A stretch of DNA of 64,000 bases from Conus ventricosus (Eukaryota; Mollusca; Gastropoda; Neogastropoda; Conidae): NCBI GenBank assembly GCA_018398815.1, contig CM031604.1, positions 50,993,542 through 51,057,541 of the forward strand, in the 5' to 3' direction. Below the pieces are notes generated by a model. The model saw nothing but the letters and a program-made list of their open reading frames with translations. It was not told the DNA's origin and ran no database searches. Both the position numbers and the translations under genes were made by a program. Below are positions 58,550 through 63,930 of this stretch, piece by piece (positions within the stretch are counted from its first letter, which is position 1; each line of letters begins with the position of its first letter).

Positions 58550-61500
58550 GCACAGAGACAGAAAGAGGGAGAATGCAAGTGTACCTGAATGTTATGTGAG
58601 GGTGTATGTATGTGTGTAAAATACATTAACAATTAGACATCAATGTCAGATCCACTGCAAGAATGAAGTACACAAACCTTAAGCACAAACAACATCCTAA
58701 AGAAGAAAACATCACAACTTGCTGAAGCAGTGAAAAAAGACCTTCATATACAGACGTCCAATAAGAAAAGTGGCAGAATCTCTCACCTTCTTTCCCTGTT
58801 TCTCTCCCTTATTCTACGACTATCTGTACTGCACAAGAATTCCAGCTGCAGCTCTCGCTCCCCTTTCTCTCCCTCCCTCAGTCCTTGTTTTTAGCATTCA
58901 ACATCTGTATTTGTCTTTTCTTTTCATCAACAGGACTTACTGTAAGCCATCAGTCAATTCTGGGATAGGTCTGACTCAAAAGAACTGTGTGCAAGTGGAA
59001 TGACCTTCACTCAATCATCTTGTTTGAGGAATGTGCAAACCTTGCCTTCTTTCAAAACATGATCAGACAGAAAATAAGACTCTGTCTGGTCTACAGAAGA
59101 ACTGTTTACAAATAAATGCTGGAGCAAATGGCCTGAGACAGTTCCCCTGAATTGACCCACTGTCTACCGCATCGACCGCGATATTTCCTCTTTCTGAATA
59201 CTAGGTCAACGACTTTCACTTTCACCATCGTATATCCCAGAATGCAATTGTGACAGAAGAGTCTTCCAGTACAGAAGTTTCTGGACACCATTTCGTTTTT
59301 TGTTGCAAGAGTTTTGGTGGAATAGTTTTGCTGCTGTGAATTTTCAAAGTTCAGCTTTTTTTGCGAAGATTTTCTGAGAAAATGGCGGATCAAGTAACTA
59401 TGCAACTTGTAGAATTCATTTTCAGATGTGACAGGGATGAAGGGAGCATATTTGCGGGCTACACTCTTGCAGAAGATTTGAACGTCGATCTTAACCTAGT
59501 TATATATAAAGATCAACTGCTGACTGATTTTGAGGCCGGAATCGAAAATGATTTGGACGATGGTAATGACGATGTCGAATTGCCCATTGCTTCAGGGCCC
59601 AGCCCCCCAAACAAAGAAAATTCAAAAAACAAAAGTTGCTAGAGATTCTTTAATTGTTGACTGGAGTGGTTGGCTACAAGAAGTGAAGCCCCAAAAAGTT
59701 TCATGTGTTTTGACAGCCAGGAAACCGGGTCAGTCAGTGGGTGTGTCCCATGATTTGCCTGTGGGACAGTCACCTTTAGCCTTTTGATTTCAGAGGAATT
59801 TTGGCAGACTTTTAGCGAAAAACAATTTTATTTGCTGAACAAAAGCAAGCAGTAAAGGATGAACATAAACTCTGGCCTAAATAAAAAAACTGCCTGTTTA
59901 TCAAAAAGCAAAGAGGAGATTGACAAGAGGCACATCATCACCACAGTGTGTGTGTCGGGGGGAGGGGGGTGCGATTCCTCAGTGCACTTGTGCAAAAGCA
60001 CATTTTTGCTGAATTCCATCACAATCTAAAGTGCAGTATTCAGTAATCTGTTCTTGTTATTTTTTCCAGTATTCAGTAATCTGTTCTTGTTATTTTTTCC
60101 CCCTCAGTAGTTAGAAGACAAATCTTCTTGTATGTGATGCCTTCAGTTTAACAAAATTGTTAAGTTGTTTTTCTCCTTCGCAACAAAAGTCGATTATTTA
60201 GTGTGCAGACCATATAGAATGACTTTATTTTGTTCCCGAGGGTTTCAGTACTTTGTTTGGACTTGGAAAATCACCATGTGCCACTAATCCATTCTGTGGG
60301 TACAGTAAATTTAGGGAAAATTGTTTTAGCACCGAAAATACTGAAGTAGAGTTTGTCTGGGTTTTTTTCCTCGTGTACCAGTTCACTATATATGGGGAAA
60401 AATGGCTGTTTTGGATGGAATGGTGTCATTGAATTTTTTTCATTACTTTTATAGAATAGATGAGTTAAAAGCAAATTTTTTTATTGAGGTTTCTTTATGG
60501 CAAGTGTGTATGTGTTGCAAAGTTACCTCACTTGGCATGGTATTCTCATAGTCATGCAGCACAAAGCCATGCAGTAGGCAGAGAGTTAAAGTTCACCTGT
60601 ATACAAGAAATCACATCAGAGAGTGTGAGGTACACACCAAAACTTAAGCGTCAACACAATGCCCATCAAGTTAATGTTCAAGAACTCCAGTGTGGCCTTT
60701 CTTGGGCAACAACAGTCTGCCAGCAGCCATTTCAACTTTTTCACAGAACTGCACATTCCTGTTTTAATGAAAGGAGCCTGGACGGCTATTTCAAACTTCT
60801 GCCTATCCTCATCCCTGTTTGCTCTCTCTCTCTCTCCACACACCACCCCCTCCTGCCTGTTGTTCGTCAGCACAAACCTTGTGGTACTGCCTGAAGACCT
60901 CCTCCAGCTTGTCCCGGGCCCCCTTCTGCAGGTAGCCCCAACGTACCAGATGATCCAGCACATAGCAGCAGTTCCTGCCGTCAGAACAAGGGCATGCGCA
61001 TGAGCAGCTGATTGAACAAAGCTTCACTGAATAAAATGATTCCCATGGATAATGCACATTAGCAAATCTCAAAAATAAACTGTAAATATTTTTTTGCAGT
61101 TTAAATTGAGTGTCACTGAACATATGCATGAGCAAGGTAAACTTGTCAACTCAATACAGTTTTTAAATACTTTCTGTCACCATAAAAAGATATACTCACA
61201 ATTATTGGATTAAAGATTTGAAAAGTCCAGTGTAAAAACTCAAATACTAATTACAAAACAGTGCCTTCTTTGCATGAATGAAAGTATACCCTGGAACCAT
61301 CTAACCACAAATCCTTCAATATCGTTCTCACTTTCAATACAAAATTGAAAACCTTCCCACTTTCAACATGAAAGTCTGTCTTTTCGCTCCAAATGTGTCT
61401 CCTCCGAAAAGGCACGGCGGTCATGCCTTCCATGAATTAGAACTCACAATGGTATCACAATAAATACTGCTTTGATGGAATAAAGCAAGTCACTTGAAGA

Positions 61501-63892
61501 GTAAAACATGTGACCATGAACATGACACAGACTACGCAAACAAATCAAACCGCCCCATCCGAAGAGAAAGAGAGAGAGAATAATGCTTCTTAGCCAGCCG
61601 AAAAGCAAAGGGCCATATCAGGGCTGGGCCCATCAGAACACTTGTTACAAAAAAAAAAAAAGGCTGCTTATATCTGAAAGTGAGCATAAACAATGCATAC
61701 ATGGCCGAGAACAATCCATGGTCAAAACCAAAAGTGAGAGAAACGACTGCACTCACATGTCCGTCAAGAAATGGGCCACCTTGAACACAGCCTGGATCCA
61801 AAACACCAGGGTGGGCAGTGCCTCACTGTGCTCCAGACGAGCTGAGATGGTGGCCTGCAGACAAACAACTCCTGCTCCATACTCAGCATTCATTACTAAC
61901 ACAATCATCAATACATTGGTGAATAATATATACACACAAAGAACAAACCACTGATCCAAGTAAAGGATGATAAAAACTGATAAACAATACAGAAATCATT
62001 TGAAAACAGTGGCGATCATTCTTCATAAATTCAGTCAGAACTACTGATGCATTTTACAGCAGTTCAGTACATGAACACCCCCCTCCCTTCACAACCCCCC
62101 TACCCTCCTCCACCCCTTTTCTACATCCCAACCCCTATCTTCGCTCCATTTTCCAATCTTCTTTTCAAATACACTGATGCAGTTTGAAACGTCTTTCACA
62201 ACTGCTTCTTGTTTTCCTCATAAAACAACCTGTGGAAAAGAGAGTATGCTGATTAAGGTATACCGACCAACAGACAAAAACTTCCACACTTTAACACAGC
62301 ATCCCAAGGCATATAAAAAGCAGGATTTAGCTCCCTTCTAGCTTGACGCTTCATTTGGCTATCCTATCATGAGTCTTGTCTATGCCTTTAGGAATAAGGT
62401 ATTTGTTTGCACAGGTAAGTTTGAGTCAACACCACAGCAACAATTTTTACCTTTCACAAGATATACCTGTATCATTTGAGTGAACTGCTGAGTGACAGTG
62501 CCAGCTTTGAACTCTGCCCCCATGGCCATCTTGGTGACCTTCAACACACTCTCATCAGCCGACAGGATCATCTGCAGGACTTTCTGAAAACTGTGACAGA
62601 CAGACAGCAAAGACTCCATGATGTGTTCAGCCAACAACTTGTTCTGGGGCATGGAAGACATGCACTAGAAATGAAACAGTAAAATCAAAATGAATACGAA
62701 ATAGGACAAAGTTGAAGTTAAAAAAGCTTGTTCTCCTCTGGCAGATGACCTACCACAGACCTCATACTGACAGCTTCCTCAGGACTGCAGCTGTTCGGAC
62801 TGTATTAGGACCACCTTGGATGCAGCTGTAAATTAAGGAAGTGACAAGAGACACAACAGGGCAGAAACAAAATGAGGGGCAGGTGACTCACATTTCATTC
62901 TCCAGCAGGTACTGCGGTGTGTTGATGAACTGGGGGATAACACAGCTCAGCACATGGATGACGGTGGAGTACTGACTGGACTGGGCCAAGGTCAGCAGCA
63001 TGTCCAGCCCCACCGAGATGAACTGACCGGTGCTGACACAGAACTCTTCAACTTCAGCAACATCAAGAGAACATAACACATGTACATGTCACATGTGATC
63101 GCAATATGTTGAGAAAAGAAAAAAATTATGACGCTTCATGTAGTTATGCTAGTGTGACAGTTCCTGAAAGATGTGTCCCAGAGTGTTCAATATCCAAAAA
63201 CTTGCATATCTACATAATGAGCATGCAAAGAAATCAATACTTTTCACTCTTTTACCATCACAACAAAGCTAATAACCACAGCAGTCACCAACAACAACAA
63301 AAAATTTTTAATGATATAATATTAAAACTAATATCCACAGCATTTATCAGTCCGACCCTAACTGTTTTAATGCAGAGCTACCAGCTTGTTGATTTTTCAA
63401 TCCTACAAAATGTCTGCATTTTGCTGGTTCAGTTGGAAAGATGGACCATTTAAGGCAGGACAAAACAATCATGAAAAAAAAAATTATACAGTTAAACAAA
63501 AAAGTCTTGATACAAATTCTAACCTAAAGACTTGTTTTGTTGAAGCATTTACCTCTTGATCTTTATCAAACAATCCAATTATTAAGGATTTCTGAGGTTT
63601 TCACTTACAGGTGCTATTGTATTTATAACAACAAAAGCTGAGCAACACTATCCAAAATCAAGAGGATTGTATACACACACACATAAATACAAAGCACTGA
63701 AAGCTAGTTTGAAAGAAAAAAAAACAAACAAAGACAGACAGAAACAGGAAATAAGAAAGAAAAATGACCCAGACTCTCATACAAGCTTTCTCTTAAAAGT
63801 ACGTACCTAAGACAACCTTGAATCTGCTCCACCATTACCTAATCTCTCCCTCCCACCCTGCCTTCTTCTCCTAATCTCTCCCCCCCCCCCCC

Positions 63893-63930
<38 letters not shown>
